DNA of 64,000 bases from Bin90 sp965214635 (GCA_965214635.1 OZ243964.1:1426001-1490000), one strand, 5' to 3'; positions 36,701-44,922 are shown, counted from the stretch's first letter. Made by a program: numbers and translations. The notes: generated by a model not told the origin, from the letters alone.

Positions 36701-39226
36701 ACAGAGGGCACATCGGCGGTGTACAAGCACAGCGATGGCGGGATAGCGCGCCTAGATGTGGACGAAGAGGACACACTGACGATAGAGTTTGGCGGTCAGT
36801 CGACGATAAGCGAGACGGTGTCGATAGAGAACGAAGCGCCCGAGTTTGGTGACTTCACGCCGGAGCACGAAGCGTCGATAGACGATGAAGAGGTGGAGTA
36901 CTCGTTCACGGTAACGGACGCATTGTCGGGGTTGCCGGAGCCAGAGGATCTGCCTGACACAGATGGAGACGATGAGTACACCTCGGTGGTGGCGCTGGTG
37001 TCAAGCCAGCAGTGCCACAATGTGGAATCGGGCACAGCGGCTGACGACCTGCCAGATGGCACAGCGCTAGTGGTGACCTTGCACGATGATGCGAGCATCT
37101 ACTGCCCGCCGGGCAGCTCAAGGTACAACCTGATAAGCGATGCGAACGACTTTGACTCGATAGACGATGGGTTTGATGTGCTGACGGAGATAGACTTCGG
37201 CGGCGAGGGCACACACTATGTGACCTTCATAGCGTGCGATGCAGCAGGCAACTGCGTAGCGTACGACCCGGACGAGAACGAGTCGGACGAAGCGCTGCTG
37301 GAGATAACGGTAGACACCACAGCGCCGAAGATATACGAGGCACGGACGGGTGTGGCGTGGGACGCATCAGGGGATGAGTACGACGACAACCGCAAGTTCC
37401 TGCAAGTGGTGTTTGAGGACGCGTCAGACCTGAACGAAGAGACGATAGAGGCGGACGACTTCGTGGTTGAAGGGCACACGATAGCGCGCGTGCTGTGGTA
37501 CGATACGCCCGACGACTTTGAGACGGACGAGACGCAGAACCGGTTCGCAGGCAAAGTGAACTCTAACTATCGGAACATAGCGCGTACGGTGTTCATAGAG
37601 CTGGAGGACGAGCTAGAGCCAGACGAGACTCCAGATGTGAGCGTGGTGCCGAACGGGATAGAGGACGAGGCAGCGAACGAGCAGGACGACGACGAGATAG
37701 AGGCGGAGGACTGGATAGCGCCGAAGTTCACGGTGGAAAATCTGGCATCGCCGCTAGAGACGCCGCAGTCTCAGGAGCTGGCAGGTGAGGACGACAAGGT
37801 CGTGTTCACGGTGAGTTCAGACGAGCGATTGAGTGCGACGCGTCCGACGATAACGGTGACCTATGTGAACGCGCCTGCAGGGTGTGTGAACACGAACGGA
37901 GTGGACGGAGAACGCGGGCACATCCGCAGCAGCGACAGCGGCAAGGAAGCGTATGCTGACTGCGCAGAGAGCGGAGACATAGCGGACGACACGATAAGTT
38001 CTGTGGTGAAGAAAGACACCACGAACCAGTGGACGGTGACGGTGAACAAGCCTGACGAGACGGGCTACTACAACATCCACATATCGGGTACAGACCGCTC
38101 GCCGCAGGCAAACTTGGGCAGCGAAGGCGTTAAGCCTGGAAGCATCGTGACCAACTTCTTCGAGCGCGATGGAGATGTGAACGCAGACGATGCGCACTTC
38201 TTCGAGGCAGACCTGAACCTGCCGAAGCCACGGGTGGTGATAAGCGGCGTGGACGCCGGTGAGACCGACCCCGCGGTGGAGGTGAAGTCGCCGCTGTTCA
38301 TAGAGATAGACTTCAGCAGCCCGTTCCTGCCGGACTGTGCGCCGGGCAAGAAGCGCGGAGACAACACAGACGACTGCACGGCAGAGACGAGCGAGTACGC
38401 AGAGGACAACTTTGACAAGGTGACCATCACGCTGTTAGAGTTGGACGGAATAGAACTAGATCCGGTCGAGCGTGCGAAATCCACAGACGGTGGTGAGACC
38501 TTCTTGGTGTCGCTGACAGATGCGGAGATAAGCATAGGCGAGCACGAGCTGAAGATAGAAGCGGTGGACATGGCCGGCAACGAGCTGGACGACACGCTAG
38601 AGATAGACTTTGAGGTTGAAGAGCGAGACGCGTTCACGCGGCGTCTGAACCCGGGCTGGAACTTGGTGAGCCTGCCGGGCGAGCCACTGGACAACAGCAT
38701 AAGCGCGGTGTTCGGCACGGAGATGGAAGTGCGAACAATCTACACCTACGACCCGGTGGTGCCGGGCGGCTGGCAGGTGGCAGTGCGCGAGACGCTTGAG
38801 AGCGAGTGGCAGGGCGACCTGACAGCAATCTCATCCAAGCGCGGCTACTGGATACTGGGCGATGCCATCCAAGACCTAGAGGTGATAATCCCGAGGTTGG
38901 CAGGTGGAGCATCTGGCACAGGCACGCCGTTGCCGCCGCCGTCAGTGCCGGTGTACGCAGGCTGGAACCTGATCCCAGTGCTGGACATCACAGGCAACGC
39001 GCTGGACACAGACCACGCGCTAGGCGCGCGGGACTACCTGCAGAGCCTAGACGATGGGCTGGACTTGGCGCGGGTGCTAGGGTTTGACACGATAACGAAC
39101 CAGTGGCACACGGTGCTGGCGCCTGAGGGCGACGGCCCCGAGGACGGAGACTTGCAGATAGGTTCGGCGTACTGGATCTTCCTGCGGGCATCTGGCACGC
39201 TGGTGCCGGGCGGAGAACTGCGCTAG
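30743..39226 (+). CDS. giant cadherin-like secreted surface protein, copy 1
   Basis: A 2,827-residue, very acidic protein. Residues 1-36 are a signal peptide-like helix ending in YAFA-Q. Residues about 49-168 are a first beta-domain; 170-309 are a Pro/Thr linker (PT, DT and PA pairs); 310-1165 hold seven further diverged copies of a 105-130 residue domain that typically starts FASQ-D/A-DPS and ends DEIDV-A/E-I. Next come cadherin-like domains with NANDKPEF (near 1646) and NVNDNAPE (near 1762) calcium-linker motifs. The rest is Ig-like, ending with two GWNL modules (near 2638 and 2739). There is no LPXTG and no C-terminal membrane helix. The C-terminal half is repeated in the gene at 58,369. 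It likely mediates adhesion or forms a surface layer. Confidence 0.9.
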   Translation: MNGRLAPILFAVAIIAAFSAMLIGNGHGTLKYAFAQIPTPTASTTIVFASQDNPSDPAADTDSYAFTIAKGDAVASAPVGTIPEAILWNSNPVNRPHYRIGTDSGHGVDHDKFNIDNESGEITIAASQTTLSANTYNITLIGEIYSTSSGVVITGTINDEIDVEITVFSKPPTPTPTPTDTPTPTATPIPTDTPTPTPTDTPAPTDTPAPTDTPAPTDTPAPTATPIPTATPTPTPTDTPAPTATPTPTPTDTPTPTPTDTPTATPTDTPTPTPTDTPAPTATPTPTPAATATPEPTATPTATPTPDPSAPTVRFASQADPSVAAADDESYTFTLQHADAVANASIDTIPPAILVNAETGQRANYRLLRVGNRILFDIDARSGAITVNNGVVGNLLVQTYSITLKAEVYDSGGSLVPNTVADEIDVAIEVVAPTVHFASQADPSVAAADDDPGTSEDETESYEFDILAGDATSNAAVGTIPPAILVNAASGQRANYTLDTTGGADHGSFAIDATSGALTVGGNALSVQTYNITLKAEVYDPATSSFVSPSVSDEIDVEITVSATPTIAIAAQNNCNTPAAEGEKYTLNTRVGQFPQHNDIFYICTIPNTLESGQSREWTLTGDSTDKFAISVDRTGGTLYTTTTVDMGTYNLTARVALVVNNIEVASDEIDIEINIELPIVRFASQDDPSVAAADSESYTFAILEGDAVASASVGTIPEALRWVGNTAYRANYSIGTDQGHGADHDKFDIHDRNGMITIAAGQTTLSANTYNITLKADLYNSSNVPVEHPSVSDEIDVAIEVVPPPEVHFADQDAPSVAAADGESYRFTVPQGDAPSGATIGTIPPAILVNAASSHRANLRIGTESGHGSHHALLAIDAVSGEITVGSRTLNKSTYNITLVAEVYDSSNALVAHTEADEIDVVIEVVLPTVHFADLDNPSEVQDGDYKFTILEDDAVNGASVGTAQTIVVNLPSTHSYGVHFRIGRHSSQGADHDKFAIGNTSGEITITQATLPEATYNITLVAEVYDSFSNTGTPDTIDVAIEVLAYVEEIKVASQDDPDTAAKDDETYSYQIFTDAEGDIGRIVTDPIPDDVEPTGSTAIFTIRDSADGRNFAINPQGELSIAVDDEDGLPAGVYTFTVDVSLRENESGTYRSPDSIEVQITAVEPPREAMFLEGAPKRGTVEAPIEFTAENTSLDESVFAIDPDTGLNRVMEPLSGKAVGREVLDISEFVDDAGGHDVTYEVLNADDTATDLFEFSDAGVLMSTELLRFHDDDEMDIYELKLKLRDDNLGGIDPDELEFTVTVTELSAKFAEDAPEEGMVEAEPSGSEEDAEAMEILDFGEHVDIPIEVPALRNDPDTVADDPEESVLHEVSYEVSDPVNFQISEGGLLQSTDALRFYDDPDRDEHELTITIRDETVGEEDEHTITVTVDGVPPKAQAEFDVLETQGAGDIPGALVRFEDSNGDLITDDYFLDPDLSGDASEVFAVSDEGQISILEAAIEANVLDQDAGGNPANRYILTIKDEDADGETLGIVTLDIIAVDEPPVFDEPVLIVTVDESKTAEFGEPYSATDPEGTDVTFTLKEPEADTAAPPFVISAAGQLSVAPGETLDADAQEDNDYPLTIVATDETGVETELEITVTVLNANDKPEFTDFITSKTIEETHTNADGDVVSPIGTELYDFEASDADDGDTLDYKLRDADDTRFFEIHIETGVLTTIAELDYEPVVNGVRQIRSEYGIEVLVEDDSGATDEVLLLLTITNVNDNAPEIDGAAALSVAENTVAGVALSTYTATDPDGDEIEFSISDEDNFTMDGSSGVLSTEAPLDYESRVSYPVTVTASDGLHSASLPVTITVTNEADGIESIDVSKANPVPAPLIVGDPNTALGDTRTDRFGRPDDLPATDEPSEGQTAPELFVETEHASWGTVLRIEVTAEQIDPGCDGGNCVVVNLEASDSDDTLNLQAYRLEHTPNKFAAAVLLVSENPTEGTSAVYKHSDGGIARLDVDEEDTLTIEFGGQSTISETVSIENEAPEFGDFTPEHEASIDDEEVEYSFTVTDALSGLPEPEDLPDTDGDDEYTSVVALVSSQQCHNVESGTAADDLPDGTALVVTLHDDASIYCPPGSSRYNLISDANDFDSIDDGFDVLTEIDFGGEGTHYVTFIACDAAGNCVAYDPDENESDEALLEITVDTTAPKIYEARTGVAWDASGDEYDDNRKFLQVVFEDASDLNEETIEADDFVVEGHTIARVLWYDTPDDFETDETQNRFAGKVNSNYRNIARTVFIELEDELEPDETPDVSVVPNGIEDEAANEQDDDEIEAEDWIAPKFTVENLASPLETPQSQELAGEDDKVVFTVSSDERLSATRPTITVTYVNAPAGCVNTNGVDGERGHIRSSDSGKEAYADCAESGDIADDTISSVVKKDTTNQWTVTVNKPDETGYYNIHISGTDRSPQANLGSEGVKPGSIVTNFFERDGDVNADDAHFFEADLNLPKPRVVISGVDAGETDPAVEVKSPLFIEIDFSSPFLPDCAPGKKRGDNTDDCTAETSEYAEDNFDKVTITLLELDGIELDPVERAKSTDGGETFLVSLTDAEISIGEHELKIEAVDMAGNELDDTLEIDFEVEERDAFTRRLNPGWNLVSLPGEPLDNSISAVFGTEMEVRTIYTYDPVVPGGWQVAVRETLESEWQGDLTAISSKRGYWILGDAIQDLEVIIPRLAGGASGTGTPLPPPSVPVYAGWNLIPVLDITGNALDTDHALGARDYLQSLDDGLDLARVLGFDTITNQWHTVLAPEGDGPEDGDLQIGSAYWIFLRASGTLVPGGELR
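31254..31670 (+). repeat. Pro/Thr-coding low-complexity repeat
   Basis: About 139 codons of PT, DT, PA and AT pairs, including at least four exact 18-base units (AGACACACCGGCACCAAC) near 31,334-31,405. It codes an extended, probably glycosylated linker. Antisense frames are open here only as a by-product. Confidence 0.9.
34253..39226 (+). repeat. long inverted repeat, left copy
   Basis: About 5.0 kb matching 58,369-63,342 in inverse orientation. Coordinates mirror almost everywhere as x + y = 97,595, with one 3-base gap and one compensating gap. From about 36,166 to the stop codon at 39,226 I see no difference, and translations in the other frames match too. From 34,253 to 36,165 differences are clustered in a few patches. 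Similarity fades gradually upstream of 34,253. Confidence 0.93.
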
Positions 39227-39282
39227 GGCTGCTGCGCAAGCCCTGCTCTGGCGGCACAGCCGGGGCGGGGCGAGCCACCCAC

Positions 39283-39345
39283 AACTGTAATCACGAAGAC
39301 GACTCACTATCGCGAAAGACGACTTTCACTATTACTAAGACGACC
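39283..39345 (+). repeat. degenerate 20-22-base repeats in the 3' flank of copy 1
   Basis: Three units ending in GACGAC (for example CACTATCGCGAAAGACGAC) lie between the stop codon and the terminator. Related units occur in the same place after copy 2 (about 58,214-58,285). The rest of the 518-base gap 39,227-39,744 holds the terminator and the Clp promoter and no other gene. Confidence 0.65.
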
Positions 39346-39354
39346 TGAAGCACG

Positions 39355-39385
39355 AACCTCCCCCGGTGCGGGGGAGGTTCTTTTT
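39355..39385 (+). terminator. rho-independent terminator of giant gene copy 1
   Basis: An 11-base stem, AACCTCCCCCG and CGGGGGAGGTT, with a GTG loop, then CTTTTT. The copy 2 gene ends with a nearly identical terminator. Confidence 0.92.
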
Positions 39386-39659
39386 ATGCCCGTCCATGTG
39401 ATGGGTGCTGCTTATCGGCAGTGGCCGTTGGTGGGTTTGATGGTGTATCGTAACCCTTTGTCAAGATGGGTTTTTGGGCTGCTGAATGAGAACTCCCGCT
39501 ACCCTCATGTAAGGCACAGATGCAAAATCTCTAATGCTGTCTTGCCTTATTTCAGCCCTTGTCTACTCGACACCTTATATAATATAACGCTGTTTTTAAC
39601 CAACGCCTTGTCTGCACTGCTGACGCAATATCTCCGATGTTCGATGAATGAAACTTGAC

Positions 39660-39688
39660 TTGTATCATATCAACTCTATTGCTATAAT
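39660..39688 (+). promoter_or_regulatory. sigma-70-type promoter of the Clp gene
   Basis: TTGTAT (39660-39665), 17 bases, then a perfect TATAAT (39683-39688), 57 bases before the start codon. An overlapping TTGACT at 39655 is too far (22 bases). No CIRCE or HAIR operator is found. Confidence 0.65.
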
Positions 39689-39744
39689 CGTATTATCACG
39701 CATATGGATTTTGTGCGTAATGCAATACACGAAAGGCAATTAAG

Positions 39745-42204
39745 ATGGTTCTGAGACCAGACGAATTCACCGACACCGCAAGAGAGATATTGCAAACATC
39801 GCAGCAGGTCGCCCAGCGCTACCGCCACACGCAGTGGGACGCCGAGCATGTGCTGATGGCGCTGCTGGAGCACCAAAATGGCGCGCCGGCGGATGTGCTA
39901 CGGGAGATTGGCGCTGATACGCAAGCCTTGCGCCAGCAGCTGCACACCCTGCTCGAGAGCGCCCCCAAAGTTGCCGGGCAGACGGCGCAGATATACCAAA
40001 CGCCGCGCATCAGCCAGCTGCTCTACGGCGCTAAGGCAGAGGCCGAACGCCTGCAAGACGACTACATCAGCGCCGAACACCTGCTCATCGCGCTGACGCA
40101 AGACACGCAGGACGCCGCTGCGCGCCTGCTCGCCACACACGGCGTTACGCAAGAGAGCGTCTATCAGGCGCTGCAAAAAGTGCGCGGCTCACATCGCGTA
40201 ACCGACCCGCGTGCGGAAAACCGCTATCGTTCGCTAGAGCGCTTCGCCGTAGACCTTACTCAGCTCGCATACGAAGGCAAGCTCGACCCAATTGTGGGGC
40301 GTGACAGCGAGGTGGCGCGCGTGATGCAGACGCTCATACGCCGCACCAAGAACAACCCTGCGCTCATAGGCGGCGCGGGCGTGGGCAAGACCGCCATCGC
40401 CGAAGGGCTGGCGCAGCGCATCGTCAGCGGCGATGTCCCCGCCGAACTCAAAGACCGCCGCGTGCTCGCCCTAGATATGGGCGCACTTGTAGCCGGTTCC
40501 AAGTTTCGCGGCGAGTTCGAAGAGCGCCTCAAGGCGGTGCTCGATGAGGTGAAAGATGCGCAGGGCGAGATAATTCTCTTCATAGACGAAATCCACACCG
40601 TCGTGGGCGCAGGTGCGGGTGAAGGCTCGGTGGACGCCAGCAACATGATGAAGCCGGCGCTCGCACGCGGCGAACTCCAAGCACTCGGCGCTACCACCGA
40701 AGAGGAATATCGCAAGCACATTGAGCGCGATGCGGCGCTGGAACGCCGCTTCCAACCCGTGCTAGTGGAAGAGCCAGACGAAGACACAGCGGTAGATATG
40801 CTCAAGGCGCTGCGCCCGCGCTACGAAGCGCATCACAAGGTGCGCGTCGAGGACGATGCGCTGGCGGCGGCGGTGCGCCTGAGCGCCCGCTACATATCCG
40901 ACAGGCTGCTTCCCGACAAAGCCGTAGACCTCATAGACGAGGCGGCGAGCAAGCTCCGCATAGACGCCCAAATGTTGCCCCCAAACCTCAAAGAGATGGA
41001 GCATCGTCTGCGCCGTCTCGAAGAGGAGGAGCAGGCAGCTGCCGAAAAGACCGAGTATGAGCATGCCGCCGCACTGCGCTCCGAGCGGCTGCGGCTGCAA
41101 GCCGAGTTCGATAGCGAGCGTGCCGCAAGTGAACACGCCCCCAATGGCGAACAAAGCATGGTCATCACAGCCGAACACATCGGCAGGCTCGTGGCGATAT
41201 GGACAGGCATCCCCGTCGACCGCCTGCTCGAGAGCGAAGCCGACAAGCTTCTGCATATGGAAGAGCGGCTGCACGAGCGCGTCATCGGGCAGGACGCTGC
41301 CATCACCGCCGTCTCGGACGCCGTGCGCCGCGCTCGCGCCGGACTGAAAGACCCCAATCGCCCCATCGGGAGCTTCATCTTCCTTGGACCTACGGGCGTG
41401 GGCAAGACCGAGCTAGTGCGCGCACTTGCCGAATACCTCTTCGACGATGAGCAGAACATGGTGCGCATAGACATGTCCGAGTACATGGAGAAGCACACCG
41501 TGTCGCGCCTCATCGGCGCACCGCCCGGATATGTGGGCTATGACGAGGGCGGGCAGCTCACCGAAGCCGTGCGCCGCCGCCCGTTCCGCGTCATCCTGTT
41601 CGACGAGATCGAAAAGGCGCACCCCGATGTGTTCAATGCCCTGTTACAGATACTTGAAGACGGGCGGCTCACCGACGGGCACGGGCGCACTGTGGACTTT
41701 CGCAACACACTGGTGATTATGACCAGCAACCTCGGCACATCGGTCGGAAGCCAGAACACCTTCGGTTTCGGAGAGCGTAGGGCGCAGAAGGACTCGGCAC
41801 AGCTCCACGCATCGGTGAACGACGCTCTGCGCCGCACCTTCCGCCCAGAGTTCCTGAACCGGCTAGACGACACCATCGTCTTCGAGGCGCTAACGCCGGA
41901 GCATATCCGCCGCATTGTGGAACTGCTGCTGCTGCGCAATGTGGAAGCGCGCCTAGCTGAGCACGAAGTGTCTGTTACGCTGACCGACGCAGCAAAGGAC
42001 TATCTCAGCGACATCGGATTCAGCCCCACCTACGGCGCCCGCCCGTTGCGCCGCGCCATAGAGCAGCACATAGACAACCCACTCGCCAAGGGTATCATCC
42101 GCGGCGAGTACATAGCAGGCGACCATGTGCGTGTGGACACCGGCGCAGACGGGCTGGTGTTCTCCAAGTCAAATGCCGCTGAGAGTGTCAGCGCCGCCGC
42201 ATAA
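39745..42204 (+). CDS. Clp ATPase, ClpC/ClpB family
   Basis: A two-ring AAA+ unfoldase of 819 residues. The N domain (about 1-150) has the two Clp-N repeats, and the first ATPase has Walker A GGAGVGKT (near 209) and FIDEIHTVVGAGAGEG. A short helical middle region (about 400-480) is too short for a ClpB-type M domain of full length, so it is nearer ClpC. The second ATPase has GPTGVGKT (near 548) and GAPPGYVGYDEGG. NTFGFGE lies where ClpP-binding loops of ClpC/ClpA sit, so partnership with ClpP is plausible. clpP is not in the window. A promoter is at 39660. Confidence 0.9.
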   Translation: MVLRPDEFTDTAREILQTSQQVAQRYRHTQWDAEHVLMALLEHQNGAPADVLREIGADTQALRQQLHTLLESAPKVAGQTAQIYQTPRISQLLYGAKAEAERLQDDYISAEHLLIALTQDTQDAAARLLATHGVTQESVYQALQKVRGSHRVTDPRAENRYRSLERFAVDLTQLAYEGKLDPIVGRDSEVARVMQTLIRRTKNNPALIGGAGVGKTAIAEGLAQRIVSGDVPAELKDRRVLALDMGALVAGSKFRGEFEERLKAVLDEVKDAQGEIILFIDEIHTVVGAGAGEGSVDASNMMKPALARGELQALGATTEEEYRKHIERDAALERRFQPVLVEEPDEDTAVDMLKALRPRYEAHHKVRVEDDALAAAVRLSARYISDRLLPDKAVDLIDEAASKLRIDAQMLPPNLKEMEHRLRRLEEEEQAAAEKTEYEHAAALRSERLRLQAEFDSERAASEHAPNGEQSMVITAEHIGRLVAIWTGIPVDRLLESEADKLLHMEERLHERVIGQDAAITAVSDAVRRARAGLKDPNRPIGSFIFLGPTGVGKTELVRALAEYLFDDEQNMVRIDMSEYMEKHTVSRLIGAPPGYVGYDEGGQLTEAVRRRPFRVILFDEIEKAHPDVFNALLQILEDGRLTDGHGRTVDFRNTLVIMTSNLGTSVGSQNTFGFGERRAQKDSAQLHASVNDALRRTFRPEFLNRLDDTIVFEALTPEHIRRIVELLLLRNVEARLAEHEVSVTLTDAAKDYLSDIGFSPTYGARPLRRAIEQHIDNPLAKGIIRGEYIAGDHVRVDTGADGLVFSKSNAAESVSAAA

Positions 42205-42296
42205 GTACGTACCCGCTGTCTCCAAGACAATCTTGCCGTCGCTATCGACCAATAAAGTCGACAGCGGCGGCACTGTTCATATGCGATGTTCTGGCT

Positions 42297-42325
42297 AATG
42301 CCGCCATTGCCGACTAGGCGGCATT
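42297..42325. terminator. bidirectional terminator-like hairpin
   Basis: A 9-base stem, AATGCCGCC and GGCGGCATT, with an 11-base loop, lies between the Clp gene and the convergent synthetase. A weaker hairpin with two mismatches sits at about 42,230-42,268. Neither has a clear U run. Confidence 0.45.
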
Positions 42326-42336
42326 CCCGTGCGCTG

Positions 42337-43836
42337 CTACGCTTCTGCTTCGGAGAACATGGCGGCGATGTGCCGTCGCTGTATCTTGCCGGTTGCGGCG
42401 CGCGGCAGCGAATCCACGATGTAGATACGGTCTGGCACTTTGAAGCCGGTCAGATGCTCGGCGCAATAGGCGCGGATTGCCGCTTCATCTGCGTCGCCCG
42501 ATACCACAGCAGCGGCTTCCACCGCCTCGCCGTACATAGCGTGGGGAACGCCAAAGCACACCGCTTCCACGACTGACGGATGTTGCAGCAGGGCGGCGTC
42601 TATCTCCAGTGGCGAAATCTTCTCCCCGCCTCGGTTGATAAGCTCCTTGAGCCGTCCGGTCAGCGTCAGTGTGCCGTCCGCATCCAAGAACCCTTGGTCG
42701 CCCGTGCGAAACCAGCCGTCCGTGAACGCCTCTGCGTTCGCCTGTGGGTTGTTGAGATAGCCGTGCGTAACATTTGCGCCCCTGATGACCACCTCAGCGC
42801 GCTCGCCCTGCGCCACAAGGCTGCCAACTTCGTCCATCACTGCGATTTGGACGCCAGTGCCGACACCGACCGTCCCCGGTGCGCGCTTGCCCGGCGGCAA
42901 CAGGTTGGACGCCATCTGATGCGACGCCTCTGTCATGCCGTAAGCCTCGAGCACCGGAGCGCCGAAGCGCGCCTCCATCTGCTCGAACACCGCCGGCGCA
43001 AGCGCTGACGAGCATGAGCGGATGAAGCGGAAGCTGCTGTGCGGCGCATCGTCGTCGTCCGCGCGCGTCAGCAGTATCTGGTGAATCGTGGGCACGGCAG
43101 AATACCAAGTGGCGTTCGTCGCAGCCTGCTGTTCCCAGAAACGGCTGGCGCTGAAGCGCGGCGGGACTACTAGCGCGCCGCCGCTCGCCAGCGTGGACAG
43201 CGCCACACCGATAAGCCCGTGTACATGGAATAGCGGCATCACCACCATCGCCGTATCCTCAGGTGTGAGCCTGTATGTGTCCCCGATGTTCTTCATCGAT
43301 GCGACTAGGTTGCCGTGCGTCAGAGGCACCGCCTTGGGGCGGCTGGTCGTGCCCGATGTGTGCAGGAACAGCGCTGTGTCCTGCTCAGACGGCGGCGGGG
43401 CATCGCGCCTGACGCTCAGCAGTGCGCCGTCTCGGTAGAGCGCAAGCCGTCCCTCATGCGTGCCAGTCTCCAGCGTGGGTATGCCCAGATCCGCCGCCGC
43501 ATCGTGTGCCGCCTGTTCGTCCTGTGGCAGTATGGCGAACCGAGCGTCCGCATCCTCCATGTAGAACTTGAACTCGTCCGTGGTGTACGCCGGGTTCAAC
43601 GGCGCAGCGATGGCGCCTGTCCTCGCCACGGCAAGGAACACCACGAGGAAGTCCAACCCATTGGGTAGCGCTATCGACACCACTTCGCCCGGCTGCACGC
43701 CTGCGCCGGCGAGCAGTTCGGCTGCCCGTTCCACCTCTGCACTCATATCGGCGTAACTAACCGGCTGCGCACCCGGCACGATAACCGCTGTGTCGCTCCC
43801 GCTTTGCGGATTCATTATGTTGGCAAGTGTACTCAC
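42337..43836 (-). CDS. AMP-dependent acyl-CoA synthetase/ligase
   Basis: An adenylate-forming enzyme of 499 residues that activates a carboxylic acid as acyl-AMP and transfers it to CoA. HTSGTTSRPKAVPLTHGNL is the P-loop-like A3 motif, EAYGMTEASHQM is A5, and GWFRTGDQGFLD plus TGKIQRRH complete the hinge and the catalytic lysine. Its acid is unknown; oxalyl-CoA- or medium-chain-type members look alike. I start at the GTG at 43836, with GGGAGA about 8 nt upstream; a TTG at 43872 is open but lacks such a site. Confidence 0.88.
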   Translation of the reverse strand: MSTLANIMNPQSGSDTAVIVPGAQPVSYADMSAEVERAAELLAGAGVQPGEVVSIALPNGLDFLVVFLAVARTGAIAAPLNPAYTTDEFKFYMEDADARFAILPQDEQAAHDAAADLGIPTLETGTHEGRLALYRDGALLSVRRDAPPPSEQDTALFLHTSGTTSRPKAVPLTHGNLVASMKNIGDTYRLTPEDTAMVVMPLFHVHGLIGVALSTLASGGALVVPPRFSASRFWEQQAATNATWYSAVPTIHQILLTRADDDDAPHSSFRFIRSCSSALAPAVFEQMEARFGAPVLEAYGMTEASHQMASNLLPPGKRAPGTVGVGTGVQIAVMDEVGSLVAQGERAEVVIRGANVTHGYLNNPQANAEAFTDGWFRTGDQGFLDADGTLTLTGRLKELINRGGEKISPLEIDAALLQHPSVVEAVCFGVPHAMYGEAVEAAAVVSGDADEAAIRAYCAEHLTGFKVPDRIYIVDSLPRAATGKIQRRHIAAMFSEAEA

Positions 43837-44112
43837 CAGTCTGCTCTCCCTTACCTTATTCTTAATGCCCAACTCTCATAGAATCTACCCGGTTTGGCAT
43901 GTAAGCAGGCTTACAGATTCCAATTTCTTCAGCTGCGTAAACGCTGTTCCAGATCGATGTCTGACATAGAACCACATCCCCATCCATCAACCCTTTGACC
44001 CACGCACAAATATAACCCCATAGCGTTCTAACTGCAACGCCGTCGAGCGCGGGAAGTAAGGGTTAGATGAGATGCCACAATTCACAAAGGCTTGCTATAC
44101 ACACAGGCATTC

Positions 44113-44922
44113 CTAGTCGCTGTGCAAGAAGACTCGGACATCAAGGTCTGACGCCAAACGCCTATCTTCGTCGCGTATGCGATAGCCGTAAACTATCGCT
44201 GCTGCATCCTGACTGAATGCCTTCTGCAAAGCGTTCGCAGAATGGCGCGCCCGCTCTATATCGTCTGAATTGATGACACCTGATGCTTCCACAGCAAACC
44301 ACAGAATAGTGCGGTCGGAAGTACGCTGCGAGCGAACCACCAAATCAGTCGCTCTTAACCGAACCTCATCGGCGTCGCTGATTTCGCCGGCGTCAACTGC
44401 CGCTTCCACTTGCTGCTCAAAGGGCTGGATGCGATACGATTGCGCATAACCGCGAGCGCTCCAAGTGATGAAGACGCGTCTTACGGCAAAAGTCCGCGCT
44501 AGCAGCGGCGGTACCACACCGGTGAGTTTACCCTCCAACGAATCGCCTCGTAGTCGGTCCACATCGATCTCGAGATTGGTAAGCCGCCTATCGGTCGTTT
44601 CGGCGTGCTCCTCGAGGTTGGTAAGCCGTCTATCGGTCGTTTCGGCGTGCTCCTCGAGATTGGTAAGCCGCCTATTCGTCTCTGCGACAAACGAGCGCAT
44701 CTCTGCGACAAACGCGTTCATCTCTGCAACGAACGCGTTCATCTCCGCAACGAACGAGTTCATCTCTGCAACGAACGAGCGCATCTCCGTAACAAACTCG
44801 GCGTGGCGTTCCGGCAATGTCAGCAGTTCGTCGGTGAGTAGCAGACGGCGTATCCTGTTCCGCCAATCCTCGTTTTCACTCAGGATGCGCTCAAGGTCTT
44901 CGATGGTATTGAATGTCGTCAT
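44113..44922 (-). CDS. heptad-repeat coiled-coil protein, unknown function
   Basis: A 269-residue soluble protein. Residues about 47-90 are six near-identical heptads of the form FVAEM-x-S/A, and residues about 90-130 hold a 14-residue unit (RRLTNLEEHAETTD) repeated about 2.5 times, together a long coiled coil. The C-terminal half has no named domain for certain; its ATDLVVRSQ and TILWFAVEASGVI segments recall small PD-(D/E)XK-like or nucleotidyl-binding proteins, but the K is missing. GGGAGAAGGGAAC precedes the ATG. Heptad count could vary through DNA slippage. It has no obvious partner. Confidence 0.7.
   Translation of the reverse strand: MTTFNTIEDLERILSENEDWRNRIRRLLLTDELLTLPERHAEFVTEMRSFVAEMNSFVAEMNAFVAEMNAFVAEMRSFVAETNRRLTNLEEHAETTDRRLTNLEEHAETTDRRLTNLEIDVDRLRGDSLEGKLTGVVPPLLARTFAVRRVFITWSARGYAQSYRIQPFEQQVEAAVDAGEISDADEVRLRATDLVVRSQRTSDRTILWFAVEASGVINSDDIERARHSANALQKAFSQDAAAIVYGYRIRDEDRRLASDLDVRVFLHSD

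Noticed and set aside
39650..39690. HspR (HAIR) operator at the Clp promoter
   Set aside because: CTTGACT occurs, but the matching ACTCAAG half at seven bases is absent.
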